Both the position numbers and the translations under genes were made by a program. From Arsenophonus sp046530765 (GTDB taxonomy: Bacteria > Pseudomonadota > Gammaproteobacteria > Enterobacterales > Enterobacteriaceae), in the NCBI GenBank assembly GCA_046530765.1, contig JBHEQS010000002.1:1-64000 (forward strand): a stretch of 64,000 nucleotides of DNA. The letters are read 5' to 3'. A model generated the notes under the pieces. That model was not told the DNA's origin and ran no database searches. It worked only from the letters and a program-made list of their open reading frames with translations. Each line of letters begins with the position of its first letter. Within the stretch, counting starts at the first letter, position 1. Of the stretch, positions 31,712-42,842 are shown piece after piece.

Positions 31712-33477
31712 AAATCAATTTCGTAATAAATGACTTATACCGATAAAATAATATTGTGCTCTATATATAGTATATTGGACTTTTGTTTCAACATTGTCAT
31801 AATTAAGTAATTAATTACGTTCAATTTTAATTTGAGAGATTATGTAGACTTATTTAATGTTTTATAAAAATTATCTGTCTATTAAAATCAACTTGTATCT
31901 AACTTAAAAGTTAAAAATAAAACATGATTATTAAAATATTTATTTTTTAAAATGTTTAAATTGCCAATGAAAATAAAAGTAAAAGCTATGATAAACGTTA
32001 GCGTAAGAGTGTATTATCTTAATAAGTTAATATGACTAATAATTATCTGAAACATTATTAATTTCTACTTTATTCGATACTTTTATAGTAAGTATTTTGT
32101 TTGTTTAGTACTAATAAAGAGATTTTTATCTTATTAAACAGTATTTTACTGTATGAAAATTAATAAATATTAAAATAACTATTAAATATTGATATTCTAA
32201 TAGATATTGCTTCTATGTTATATTAAATATTAGAAAATAATAATTAATTTGTTTTTTATGCATGTTAAACTACTTTTTATTAAAATAAAGAATATCGTTT
32301 ATTAATATAAGTTTGTTAACGAAATATTCTTAATTATAGTAATGCATCCTAATAAGATAATAATCTTTACTAAATTTTATTATTATAATAATAAAATTAT
32401 TATAATAATATGAATAGAAATATAAGGTATATATATTATAATTAATCATTATTTTTTTATTTCTTTTATCTTTACGCTCTTCCTCCATCTTTGGTCTTAT
32501 AATTAATATGATATCAAATTAAAGTAGTTAAATAATAAAGTAAAATTTAAATTAATGTTTTTCTTTTAGAATCTTATAAAATATTTTTACATTTATTAAA
32601 ACTGATATTCTAATAAATATCTAATGTTTATTTAAGGATATATATAATTGTTTAATCATTCATTTATAAAACAAATTATTATTAATATGTTCATAAATAA
32701 TTACATTTGTGACAATATCGCTCTATTATAGATAATTATCTTCTACCAAGAAGAATATAAAAATCTTTTGAGAAAACTAGTTAGTGTATTTTTTTTAAAA
32801 AAAAATACTTATATCTATTTTATGAATGCATTTTCTGTTCTTGATAATCTTACATTTTTTGTATGTAATAACTAATTTATAAATACTTGCAAAATATTTT
32901 TTGATGAGTACTAACTTAAGTTTTATTTATTGTAATTATACTTTATATACATATATGTATATTATTAGCATATTTTTATAAAACTAACTTATTAAAGTTT
33001 GTAGATAACGTTGTTATGCTAAAATCAAATTACATAATTTTATGAATATAATTATAAATATATATACAAGTGATTACAATTTTTTACAATATTTAATATT
33101 TTTCTCTTTTTAAGAATTATGATTTTTTTTGAAAATACAATAAATAAGAAAATATTTTTGATATAATTTAAATTATATTCTTAATACTTAATTGAAAAAA
33201 ATTATAAAGTTCATTTTTTTTAAAATTTATTATTATACTAAAAAATAAAAAGATTTTTTTTAATTTTATTCATTAAAATTATTTTAATGTCAACCAACCA
33301 ATTGCAATTGGCAACTTTTAAGAAATTAAATATTAAATATATTGATAAAATATATTGATAAAATATATCTAAATTTTATGTTTTTTTATAATCAATTATT
33401 ATTATAAGGTTTTGATGAGATAAAAAAAGAGATTTTTCAATGATACAATTAAAATATGAGTAAATTTTTTTGTATTT

Positions 33478-33515
33478 TTATTTACAATAATAAATTATTT
33501 TATTATTGTAAATAA
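33478..33515. repeat. inverted repeat in the nudL-sdaA interval
   Basis: Perfect 16-bp arms (TTATTTACAATAATAA and its complement) around a 6-base loop, downstream of the nudL fossil on the minus strand. Confidence 0.55.
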
Positions 33516-33599
33516 GTAACTATTATAGTTTTTATTATCTGCATTTTTAAAAGACTCATGCTTTATTTTATGAATGTTAATTTATTTATAAAATTAACA

Positions 33600-33848
33600 T
33601 AACGTTGATTTAATTAAATTATTATTATATTACTCAATCATATAGTTAGTTAATAAAAAAATAATAACTCAATGTTGAATTATTATTTTTTTTATTAAAT
33701 AAATCTATCGTTTATTCAAGTTTACAAATAATAAGTAATTACAATAATATATTTTATCATAAAATTAATATTTAAAATTGAACAGTGCTATTTTATATCA
33801 ATATAAGAATAATTTGAATTAATTAATTAAATTATTTAACATATTCAT
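33600..33848 (-). pseudogene. nudL: nudL (Nudix hydrolase) fossil
   Basis: E. coli nudL starts three bases after pabB on the same strand; here an ATG lies five bases after the pabB stop. The following minus-strand reading gives K-R-stop-I-Y-L-I-K for QRSIHLRK, preceded by hydrophobic residues in the place of VLIPIV. The GGAVDD/EAEEE Nudix box is no longer readable. Position and strand agree with the ancestral order. Confidence 0.5.
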
Positions 33849-33853
33849 TAATA

Positions 33854-35203
33854 TTAATTGTTCTCTAAAGCTTGTAATATTAGACTAATTTTATCAAAAG
33901 TTTCTTGATATTCTTTTTCTGATGTACTATCTGCTACAATCCCACCACCTGCCCAACAATAAATGTATTGATTTTCAGTCAATAAGGTTCGTATGTTAAT
34001 GTTTGTATCCATCGTACCACAGAAGCTTATATAACCAATTGCTCCGCAGTAACTGTGCCTTCTATGCGGCTCAAGTTCATCAATAATTTCCATAGATCTA
34101 ATTTTTGGAACACCAGTAATTGATCCTCCTGGGAAGCAAGCTCTTAATAAATCAGTGGCATGATAATAAGATTGTAATTTTGCAACAATAGTGCTTACTA
34201 GGTGATAAATAGCAGAAAATCCTTCAACTAAAAAAAGTTCTGGTACGCTGATTGTTCCTGGTATAGCTACTTTACCAATATCATTTCGCAATAAATCAAC
34301 TATCATTACGTTTTCAGCTCTGTCCTTAGTTGATGATTGTAAGCGTTTTATTTGTTTTTGATCTTCTTGATAATTATTCAGTCTAGGCAATGTTCCTTTA
34401 ATTGGACGACTTTGAATTAAACCGTCTTTAAGCCAAAGAAAACGTTCTGGAGATACGCTAAGTACGCAATGTTGTTGTAAACGAATAAATGCAGAGAATG
34501 GAGAGTGATTATTTTCATTAACTTTTAGAAAAGCTTCCCATTCATCACCTTGATATTTAGCTTTAAACCGTTGAGCTAAATTAATTTGATAACAGTCACC
34601 ATTTCGCAAATACTCATAAATTTTATTAATTTTATTATAGTATTGTTGTTTAGACATGTTGCTTTTCCACGGTTCACATGTTCGAAATTTTTTAGTTTCT
34701 ATTTTAGTTTGTTTTTCTAGCCAATATAAGCGTTGTTTAACATTTTGATAACTAAGTAAAGTAACTATTTTTTTATGATTATCAACAATTAATGCCCAAA
34801 GATAAATACCGATTGCCATATTGTGAAAATTTAGTTCTTTTTTGGATTTCTCTGGTAGAGTTTCTATTCTTCTTCCTAAATCATAATCCCATATTCCTAA
34901 AGCACCTCCTTGAAAAGGAAGATCATTATTTGTTGCAAAATCTATATTAAAATTTTGTATCTCATTTTTTAATAGCTTAAAAGGATCAGCCTTTGATATT
35001 ATTTTTTCATATTTGCGATTAATTTGTGTGAAATTATCTCTAGTTTCTAATGTTGTTATAGGATCAGCAACTACAATATCAAATCGGTTATGTTTGTGAT
35101 CAGAATTTCCTGAATATAATAACATAGCCCAAGCTTGAGAAGATAATGCATCAAAATAGTTTAAAGCTACGCCTAATGAATAAGGAAGTTGAATTTTTTG
35201 CAT
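33854..35203 (-). CDS. pabB: Aminodeoxychorismate synthase component I
   Basis: Converts chorismate plus ammonia to 4-amino-4-deoxychorismate, on the way to p-aminobenzoate and folate. The 449-aa product matches E. coli PabB (453 aa). The catalytic lysine lies in RPIKGTLPR (K269, E. coli K274), with conserved DRAENVMIVDLLRNDIG and PGGSITGVPKIRSMEIIDELEP. The glutaminase partner pabA is not in the window. Its retention points to folate synthesis for the symbiont or its host. Confidence 0.97.
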   Translation of the reverse strand: MQKIQLPYSLGVALNYFDALSSQAWAMLLYSGNSDHKHNRFDIVVADPITTLETRDNFTQINRKYEKIISKADPFKLLKNEIQNFNIDFATNNDLPFQGGALGIWDYDLGRRIETLPEKSKKELNFHNMAIGIYLWALIVDNHKKIVTLLSYQNVKQRLYWLEKQTKIETKKFRTCEPWKSNMSKQQYYNKINKIYEYLRNGDCYQINLAQRFKAKYQGDEWEAFLKVNENNHSPFSAFIRLQQHCVLSVSPERFLWLKDGLIQSRPIKGTLPRLNNYQEDQKQIKRLQSSTKDRAENVMIVDLLRNDIGKVAIPGTISVPELFLVEGFSAIYHLVSTIVAKLQSYYHATDLLRACFPGGSITGVPKIRSMEIIDELEPHRRHSYCGAIGYISFCGTMDTNINIRTLLTENQYIYCWAGGGIVADSTSEKEYQETFDKISLILQALENN

Positions 35204-35272
35204 GTAAATAATTATTATGAAATCAAGTATTATTAATGAATTTATTATTATAAAATAATATTTTTATAAAAA

Positions 35273-35303
35273 AAACTATATTTATATAATATAAATATAG
35301 TTT
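35273..35303. repeat. inverted repeat upstream of pabB
   Basis: 15-bp perfect arms AAACTATATTTATAT with a one-base centre, 70 bp upstream of the pabB start. Almost pure A/T. Confidence 0.6.
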
Positions 35304-35505
35304 AAATAAAAATTATAAAAAGTGTTTTCAAATACGCTCACTATAAGTTAAGAAATAGTAATAAAATATTGTTAGCTGTATTTATCATTTAATGTTTCAA
35401 TTAATAAATAGTTTAGATGAGATTACTTTATTACTTAATAATATCTGTGAAAAGTATAACGACAAAACATTAACTTACTAATAACATTATATAAAAAATA
35501 TTTTT

Positions 35506-36092
35506 ATAAAATTACATTATTATTTAAATAATAATGTAATTTTATGATTTTTAATTATTCTTATTTAAGAAAATATTTTTAAATTAAAGATGAAAGTGAT
35601 AATATAGTTTTATGTTATTTATTATATGCAATATATTGCCAGTAAAAATTAATAAAGTAAGAACTGTTATACTTATTAACTATCATAATAAATTAATAAC
35701 AAATTGGTACAAAGTAAACAATAATTTTATTCATATATATTTTCTATTTTATAAAAATATATTATGTTGCATTATATATAATGTTATATTATGCAAATAA
35801 AATAATTAACGTTACGACGCAATCTTTTGTATTGTTAGAAAATATCCTAATTTTAACTCTAATTAATTTAAGATAATATAAAATTTGTTATATAGAGTAA
35901 ATCACTCAATAAATATTTTTTTTAAAAAAAATATTTATTTCTTTATTTTAACTTTATAAGCAGTGGTGATAAACAATTAAATATTTATCTAGATAAATAT
36001 TTAATTGTTTATTATTTATATTAAAATAATCATTAACATGACGATTTCATAAAATATATTATAAGAATATTCTTCTTATAAATAAGAAGAAT
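35506..36092. repeat. cluster of four perfect palindromes
   Basis: 35506-35545: 40 bp, no loop, half-site ATAAAATTACATTATTATTT. 35908-35939: 32 bp, no loop, ending in eight T followed by eight A. 35969-36012: 44 bp, no loop, half-site beginning ATAAACAATTAAATATTTAT. 36069-36092: 11-bp arms ATTCTTCTTAT around AA. No mismatch in any arm. No gene is adjacent. Confidence 0.75.
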
Positions 36093-37161
36093 TAAACTTT
36101 ATTTAAAATAATAATTATGAATACTGTTTCTGTTTATAATAAAAGATATTTTAAAATTAAATAAATAACTTAATTTAAAATTTTAATAGATTTATATTTT
36201 TCAATACGGATAATACAACTAAAATATTTTAAGAAATAACTATTTTTAGAGCATTCTTGATTTATAGCTGAATATATACGTATAATTTATTAATTATATT
36301 AATGAATGCATATTAAATAATGATATTATCAAATAGTTAGTTTAATTTAATTATGTTGCAAATTAAGTTATATATTAAGTTTAGTGTATAAAATTACAAT
36401 TTTCAAAATATATAAATTCAATTATCACAAAATTTAGTTAGCACTTTATATGTGTGCTTAATGCTTATATTTTACATTATTTATAATATAATACTAACAT
36501 AATACAAAACTCCATTATAAAGTAAAATTTATAAATAATCATTATAAACATATGTCAATAACATTCAGATACTTATTAAATAAATGATATATTTACTTTT
36601 CATAATTTATCAAAAAATATTTACTAAATAGTTAAAATTAAACATATAACACGAGATTAAAGCTTACGAAGATTTTTTTCTAAAAATAAAATTTATTGAG
36701 AAAAAGAAAATAAGCACGTCATCTATACTTTAGTGTATTTCCTTATAACATTTATACGATTATTGTTATCTCTGCTAAAAGCAATATGATTAAGATTACT
36801 ATAACTTATTTAGTTAAATATAAAATTAATCTTATTGTCGATCAGATAAACAAAACATTATTATAAGTAGAATTATTTTATAAAGATATTAATACAATCG
36901 TGTTCTGTTTGTGCGCTAAATAATAATTATTTTAAAATAATTAGTAGTTTTGTCAAAAATAGTAATTTTATAAATATTAGTGTACTTAATCTTATTAAAA
37001 ATAATAAGATTAAATTGAGCTTTATATTTTCTTTGTTCAATATTAATATAATAAAAATAAATTAATAGTGTAAAAACAAAAGATAATTAAAATTAATTAT
37101 GTTACTAATACTTTATATTAAGTTTATATTATTTTTTTTAAAAAAAAATTACTGTAAATTA

Positions 37162-38394
37162 CTATATTCTAGATGTATTTACCATTACTTTTTCTAACCA
37201 TTCAGGCATATCGTATAATCCTAACGCATAACTTAACAAGTTTTGTTTTATGCCTGGAACTACATTAGTTATCAGTAATCCAAAATTACATAATATTTTT
37301 TTAATTGGATTATTTCCATTAAATAACCAATGAAATCCATGCATACTAGCTAACATTAGCAAAGCACTATATTTACGTTTACGTTCATAACATTGTAAAT
37401 AAAGATACTGACCAATATCTTTACCTTCTGCATTTAAACGTCGCAATTCTCCAATTAATTCTGCAGCATCCATAAACCCTAAATTCACCCCTTGACCAGC
37501 TAAAGGATGTATCGTGTGAGCTGCATCACCCAATAAAGCAATGCGCTGACTTGCAAAATTTCGCGCATATTGGCTAATAAGAGGAAAAACTTGACGCTCA
37601 CTAATTAATTTGCAAAAACCAAGATTCATGTCTAATGCAACACTTAATTCTTTATTAAATTCAGAAACTTCCAAATACATGTATTTAATGGCTTGTGTTG
37701 ACGGTAACGACCAAACAATTGAGCAAATATGAGGATCGTATAATGGCAAAGAAGCTAAAATACTATTTCTATGAAAAGATTGTCGAGCAGTATACATATG
37801 TGGAATCTCAGTTTTAACAGTAGCTACTAATGCCTTATGTTCATATTCCCAGAATCTAAGTGAAATATTAGCTTTTTTTCTTAACCATGATTTAGAACCG
37901 TCCGCACCAACAACTAGCCTTGCTGATAACGTTTTATCATTGTCAAAAGTCATAAATACTTCATTTTCTCCCCAAACAACTTTTATCAACATGCTATCTG
38001 TTAATAAAGTAATATCTGCGCTTGATTGCGCTTGTTGCCATAAACTCATGCGAATAACTGGATTTTCAATTATATGCCCGAGATAAGGTAAATCATAATA
38101 TTTAGAATCAAATTGAATTTTGCAAAAGCTACTGTGCTGCCAAACTTTAATTTGTTTATAACCAGTAATTCTATTTTTAATAATTTTTTGCCAAACACCT
38201 AAAAAATCGAGTAATTTTTGACTACTTACATTAATAGCAGACACTCTAAGTGCAGGAGGTTCTTCTAAATCAAATTGATGTTTTGGAGGGGAATTTTCAA
38301 TAACTCCAATTCTCATGCCGCAACCATCTAAACCGCAAGCAAGCGCTAGGCCAACCATACCTCCACCAACAATAATCACATCAAATGATTGCAT
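37162..38394 (-). CDS. ubiI: UbiI, ubiquinone C5-hydroxylase
   Basis: FAD-dependent aromatic hydroxylase (formerly VisC) that adds the C5 hydroxyl in ubiquinone synthesis. The 410-aa product has the N-terminal FAD motif VGGGMVG at residues 9-15, the central GADGSKSWLRKKA (DG motif) and GDAAHTIHPLAGQGVNLG. It matches E. coli UbiI along its length (400 aa), ending PEWLEKV. It follows ubiH by 14 bases as an operon. Its product feeds cytochrome bo3 encoded in the same window. Confidence 0.97.
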   Translation of the reverse strand: MQSFDVIIVGGGMVGLALACGLDGCGMRIGVIENSPPKHQFDLEEPPALRVSAINVSSQKLLDFLGVWQKIIKNRITGYKQIKVWQHSSFCKIQFDSKYYDLPYLGHIIENPVIRMSLWQQAQSSADITLLTDSMLIKVVWGENEVFMTFDNDKTLSARLVVGADGSKSWLRKKANISLRFWEYEHKALVATVKTEIPHMYTARQSFHRNSILASLPLYDPHICSIVWSLPSTQAIKYMYLEVSEFNKELSVALDMNLGFCKLISERQVFPLISQYARNFASQRIALLGDAAHTIHPLAGQGVNLGFMDAAELIGELRRLNAEGKDIGQYLYLQCYERKRKYSALLMLASMHGFHWLFNGNNPIKKILCNFGLLITNVVPGIKQNLLSYALGLYDMPEWLEKVMVNTSRI

Positions 38395-38408
38395 AATTTA
38401 AATATTCC

Positions 38409-39599
38409 TTACTTAAGTATTGGAGATGAAAAACATCCTCCAAACGCTTTATAAATCATAGCATCACGCATTGACGGTAATATTTCAATCATAATTAACC
38501 CAACTTTGCGAACAATAGAAAAAAGTAAATTATTAGTAGAAAATAAATGAATCAAGTTATTCGTTAGTTTTATGATGTTTTGACGATCGTCACTACGCTG
38601 TATTTGATATTGCATAAGAACAGAATAAGAACCTATGTCACCACCACAATTGGCTATTTCACTAATTATACCGGCAAATACCATTGCGTCACGCATACCA
38701 AGATTAAATCCTTGTCCGGCAATAGGATGTAGAGTTTGTGCTGCATTACCAATTAAAACTAATCGATGGCTAATTAATCTTCTTGCCCTCGAAAGCAATA
38801 ACGGAAAGCAATAACGCCTACTAATTTCCTGAATTTTCCCTAATCTCCACCCAAAGCATTTTTGTAATTTTTCCATAAATTTATTATCATTACATTGCAT
38901 AATATATTGTATTTTTTTCAATGGGTAACACCAAACTAGTGAATTGCGCCCTTTAGACATTGGTAACATTGCTATAGATCCATATTCAGTAAATCGTTCA
39001 AAGGCTTGTCCATATGGAGTTTCGCTAGTCAAAACATTAGTAATAATTGCACATTGTTGATAATATTTTCTTTGCCATTCAATTTTACATGATTCACCTA
39101 TCATGGAATAGGTGCCATCAGCAGCAACTAATAGTTCTCCAGTTAATATTTTATTACTAGATAATTTAACTGACACATTGTCAGTGGTGCGCCAAACAGA
39201 TATCACTTTATCAGGACAATACACCTTAACATTTATTGCTTTCTTAAGCTGTTCAAATAAGTAATTTTTTGCATCGTACAATTTAACAATATAACCAAGT
39301 GCAGGAATAGAATAATCTTTAGCTTTTATATTTACTGTACTCCAATGTCCATACTCAGAAATATGAATATCAATAATTGGAGTTAAATAACTTTTCAAAC
39401 CAGATAATACACCAATCTTATTAAACTGCTGACAAGTACTATAAGTCAATACAATTGTTCTAGCATCAAAATTAGAGTAATAATTATTCGGTAAACTATT
39501 TTCAATTAATGAAACATGTATCTTTCCACCGCTTAAAACAGAAATAGCAAGTGCTAATGATGCACCAGCCATTCCTCCTCCAACAATGATTATTTTCAT
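38409..39599 (-). CDS. ubiH: UbiH, ubiquinone C1-hydroxylase
   Basis: FAD-dependent hydroxylase acting at C1 of the ubiquinone ring, paralogue of the neighbouring ubiI. The 396-aa product begins MKIIIVGGGMAGASLALAIS (FAD-binding fold), with AADGTYS in the centre and GNAAQTLHPIAGQGFNLGMRD in the second FAD motif. E. coli UbiH has 392 aa. The ancestral upstream gene pepP is now a fossil; ubiH probably has its own promoter in the remaining spacer. Confidence 0.97.
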   Translation of the reverse strand: MKIIIVGGGMAGASLALAISVLSGGKIHVSLIENSLPNNYYSNFDARTIVLTYSTCQQFNKIGVLSGLKSYLTPIIDIHISEYGHWSTVNIKAKDYSIPALGYIVKLYDAKNYLFEQLKKAINVKVYCPDKVISVWRTTDNVSVKLSSNKILTGELLVAADGTYSMIGESCKIEWQRKYYQQCAIITNVLTSETPYGQAFERFTEYGSIAMLPMSKGRNSLVWCYPLKKIQYIMQCNDNKFMEKLQKCFGWRLGKIQEISRRYCFPLLLSRARRLISHRLVLIGNAAQTLHPIAGQGFNLGMRDAMVFAGIISEIANCGGDIGSYSVLMQYQIQRSDDRQNIIKLTNNLIHLFSTNNLLFSIVRKVGLIMIEILPSMRDAMIYKAFGGCFSSPILK

Positions 39600-39649
39600 C
39601 GTTTAAATATCCTTATTATTTTATATTTAATATAATAATCTATATTAAA

Positions 39650-40800
39650 TTAGTATTTTTAATAACATCAATAACCAGATTTTTGTACCTTTCTTGTATT
39701 TATTACAATGACATTTTTAATATAAACAAAGTTTCTTGAATAAACTTTGTTAAAATAATACAAGATTCAATATAAATTATTAATAAACGATTAATACTAT
39801 ACATGCTTACTAATATGTAATATGACCTAATCATCATATTCATCTACATGATTGATATCAAGTCATAGCTAACAATAACTTAAACTAATAATAAAATTAT
39901 ATATGATATTTATTTTTAATTAATTTAAAAACATTACTTCATAAAGATAAATTTTGATAAATATTAAATATTAAATATTAATATGTATAATTTTGTCATT
40001 ACTTTATAAATACTTCTTTATCTTAGTATAGTTTTAAATATAATTTAAATATTACTAATTGAATGTTGTCAATTTTAATTAACTGAAAATATATATAAGT
40101 AATATCACTTTTGATAATCTTGATATTATATTATGGAATTAACTATGATTAATTAGTTGTATCTCATTACAGATTATTTTTGTAATAAATAAAATAGATT
40201 GACTGATAATTAATATGTAGTTTATATACTTGGATGTTTGACGCGCATTAGTTCTAGTAGATTTGTATATTTTGATATATTAATTTAGAAAAATTTGCTA
40301 TATTTATAGATTATAATGAATTATTTATGTAATTTTAAAATCGTATTTTGTTAATAACTGTTTGATGCTAAACACTATCAGATGAAATTTAATTTTTGCA
40401 CCACATCATTCTTTATATAATTTATTTAAATATTAAAAATATAATTTATATATACAAATTCGTTTTGAAGACTATAAGTAATCTATAAAGCAATTAATAA
40501 TTTATAAAGTAATCAGTTAACCTCAAAACAGTAATTGTCTTGTCTGTCTGATGCGAAATTAATTTTGAAATTATATGTTGATATCATTAAAGCAATTAAA
40601 TTAGATTTAAATCAATTATTTATTAATCTGATTATTAGACACTATTTTACTAGAAGATTTTATTGTATTAATTATAGCGAATATCACTTCTTGCTTCATT
40701 AAACCAAAATAAATAGAAACACTATTATTGCAAATAAAGACATTTATGATTTGTTTTTTGTTGAAAAGATAACACATTTATGAGATCTATTTTGGTATAT
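39650..40800 (-). pseudogene. pepP: pepP (proline aminopeptidase II) fossil
   Basis: Expected upstream of ubiH on the same strand. The minus strand yields, in order: V-L-S-F for ALIF; L-Q-stop-stop-C-F-Y-L-F-W-F-N-E-A for RQNSDFWYFTGFNEPEA near 40700; N-A-R-Q-T-S for HGARYPS near 40240; E-I-Q-L-I-N-H-S for DLVLIDAG; F-I-I-S-L-S-Y-C and L-D-I-N-H-V-D-E-Y for FFMHGLSHW and LDVHDVGVY near 39870. The spacing between the second and last blocks matches the E. coli protein to within about 60 bases. Many stops and indels; clearly dead. Confidence 0.7.
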
Positions 40801-41206
40801 GCTATTTATTTAATAATAAGTTAAATTAAAAATAATTATCGTTTTATACATTTTTAATTAAAACTTTATATAATAAAATAGATTATAATATTATACTTAT
40901 TTATATAAAAATATATTACAGTTTTTTTATTTTAATATACTTAATATTTTATGCTAAATTATTCTTTAACTTTGTTTTATTTTTTTTGTTTTATTTTTTT
41001 GTTAAAAACAACTAATTTTATATAAATTTATAATAAATTTTTTTAATTTTTTTTAATTAATTTAGATTACATGATACAAATATATAAAATATTTATCTAA
41101 CAAACTTAAATGATAACTTATTTAAATATTTTTATTTTTTTTAGATAATAACCAATTTAAAAATAAAATCTTTATTATCTAAATATATAAATATTAACTA
41201 ATTAAA

Positions 41207-41252
41207 GTTTAATGACTACTTTGTTTTTACAAAAAAAACCAAATAGTCATTA
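41207..41252. repeat. imperfect hairpin upstream of zapA
   Basis: TAATGACTACTTTGTTT pairs with AAACCAAATAGTCATTA (15 of 17), 135 bp before zapA. It could be the relic terminator of ygfB on the minus strand or affect zapA transcription. Confidence 0.45.
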
Positions 41253-41387
41253 ATTAATTTATTAATTATATTTAGATTAGGCTATATATTTTATTAATAC
41301 TACAATAAATTATATTATTGCAATAATGGATTAATAGTTTAATATCTATTCAAATATTTTACATCCATAGATAATCAGGAGGGTATA

Positions 41388-41717
41388 ATGACTACGCAAC
41401 CTGTTGATATTCAAATTTTAGGGCGAATGTTAAAAGTTAATTGTCCTAAAGAACAAGAAGATGTCTTAAAATCGTCTGCTGCTGATCTTGAGAGACGGCT
41501 AAAAGATCTAAAAAGTAGAACCGGGGTAACAAATATTGAACAGCTTATTTTTATCACCGCTTTAAATATTTCCAATGAACTTGCACAAGAAAAACTAAAA
41601 ACACAAAATTACACTGATAATATAGAAGAAAAAATTCGAATATTACAACACACAATTAAGGAAACATTACAATCTCAATTACGCATTAATGTACCAAAAA
41701 TTATTTCATTAGAATAA
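41388..41717 (+). CDS. zapA: ZapA, cell division protein
   Basis: Cytosolic protein that bundles FtsZ filaments at the division ring. At 109 aa it has the E. coli ZapA length: N-terminal globular domain QPVDIQILGRMLKVNCP and a long C-terminal coiled coil (about residues 50-100). The start is set by the best Shine-Dalgarno sequence of the window, AGGAGGG at 41377-41383. In E. coli it is followed by the 6S RNA gene and fau; traces of both orders are seen here. Confidence 0.96.
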   Translation: MTTQPVDIQILGRMLKVNCPKEQEDVLKSSAADLERRLKDLKSRTGVTNIEQLIFITALNISNELAQEKLKTQNYTDNIEEKIRILQHTIKETLQSQLRINVPKIISLE

Positions 41718-41784
41718 TTTTGTTATTAAATATAATATCTATATGTTGATTTTATATTTAGTATAATTTTATCAAAATACATAC

Positions 41785-41950
41785 GATTGTTTGTAATTCT
41801 TGAGTTGATATTTAAAATATTTAAAATACATATATCTGTTTCTGTGACTAAATCACAGTAGGATATATTTTATTATTTACAATGAAAATATAAAATTAAC
41901 AATTCTATATTTATATTAGACTAATTATCTAAAAGGTTTGAGATCACATA
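41785..41950 (+). ncRNA. ssrS: possible 6S RNA (ssrS) remnant
   Basis: Placed exactly where ssrS lies in E. coli, between zapA and fau. TTGAGTTGATATTT (from about 41800) resembles the CTGAGCCGATATTT of E. coli 6S. A central hairpin CTGTGA-CTAAA-TCACAG stands near the expected apical stem. AAAGGTTTGAGATCACA near 41933 resembles AAGGGTTCAAGGGTTACA of the 3' arm. The distance is about 18 bases longer than in E. coli, and the long closing stem could not be confirmed. Diverged RNA gene or decaying remnant. Confidence 0.28.
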
Positions 41951-42683
41951 AAATATTAGTTTACATCTATCAATTTTTATTTTTCTGTCTAAAAACAAAA
42001 TAGTAATTTTATAATTTTGATAAAAAATAAAATCATAAATAATATAATTAGATTAGAAATTATCTATTAAATTAATTAATACAGTTAATTATTGTACATT
42101 AATGTTTTTTTATAACAATAATTACTATAAATATATAGAATTTCTATATATTACAATGTAAAATTAAATGATATTTATAAAATATTAATATGTGATTAAT
42201 TATCATTAATAAAATTAGATTTTATTTAATAAATAATTAATCTACTATAATTGATATTTATTTTTTTTTATTGAAAAATCTACATATTACTTACTTTTAT
42301 TAGTAAGTATAATAAAAACTATAATTTAATTTAAATTCACTTATATTAAAATTATTAGTAATTTATTTATAATTTTTACATATCAATGAAATTAATAATC
42401 AAGTATATGATTTTATTATGAGAAATAATTTACTATAATATTTAAGTTATTTAATTAAATTCAACAAAATTTAATTTTGATTGTTTTATAAAAAACAATA
42501 CATTTATTATATTTTATATAATAAATGTATTAATTTTAAAAAAAATAAATTTTACTAATTGTAAATAGCTGAACACTTTTATATTAATTATTGAACAAAT
42601 TAAAAGGTAGATAAGAATTTATATTTTTTTTAAAAAGATAAACTTATGAATAAAAAATAAATGTACTCATCTTTACTTATAAA

Positions 42684-42842
42684 ATGTGAATTTTTTAATA
42701 ATTATTTGTACAATCATAAATATTTTTTAAAACTTAACACTTTCATTTGTGTGACCTATATATAACGAATTGTCAGTCTGCTAAAAATTATATCAGCGAC
42801 ACGTTTTTATTCTTAGTGTTTTGTAAGAAAAATAATTTTTAG
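42684..42842 (+). pseudogene. fau: fau (5-formyl-THF cyclo-ligase) C-terminal fossil
   Basis: One plus-strand frame reads M-stop-I-F-stop-stop-L-F-V-Q-S-stop for MGGGFYDRTLQNW, then F-F-K-T-stop-H for HYKTQP, then N-C-Q-S-A-K-N for DCQLVEK, ending at a TAG at 42840. Stops replace Gly, Tyr, Asp, Trp and Gln codons. Order zapA-ssrS-fau is the E. coli one. The N-terminal half should lie between about 42250 and 42680 but is not readable. Confidence 0.6.

Larger units (their letters stand above)
31301..33853. other. 2.5-kb gap manX-pabB
   Basis: E. coli has yoaE, pdeD, sdaA and nudL here. Only a nudL remnant next to pabB could be aligned. Inverted repeats: 31416-31452, 31684-31711 and 33478-33515. 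A short GC-richer patch at 32465-32495 was read in all frames without a match. Confidence 0.6.
35204..37161. other. 2-kb gap pabB-ubiI with a palindrome cluster
   Basis: A breakpoint relative to E. coli (pabB and ubiI are far apart there), so no ancestral gene is predicted. It carries five perfect inverted repeats at 35273-35303 and 35506-36092. A 62-codon open frame at 35612-35800 is composed of Ile/Asn/Tyr/Lys codons without any domain and is not called. Confidence 0.6.
39600..41387. other. 1.8-kb gap ubiH-zapA (pepP and ygfB lost)
   Basis: In E. coli exactly pepP and ygfB fill this interval. pepP is traceable (39650-40800). The ygfB interval (about 40850-41250) is too AT-rich to align. 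A near-perfect hairpin lies at 41207-41252 and the zapA Shine-Dalgarno site at 41377-41383. An inverted repeat AACAAAGTTT/AAACTTTGTT near 39727-39752 may be an old pepP terminator. Confidence 0.65.

Noticed and set aside
32460..32500. GC-richer patch read as a possible Nudix box of nudL
   Set aside because: Only two adjacent glycines matched, the position is over 1 kb too far from pabB, and a better nudL remnant lies directly next to pabB.
35612..35800. 62-codon open frame near the palindrome cluster
   Set aside because: Tyr/Ile/Asn-rich random-type sequence without recognisable features; a frame of this length is expected by chance in a gap with few GC-rich codons.
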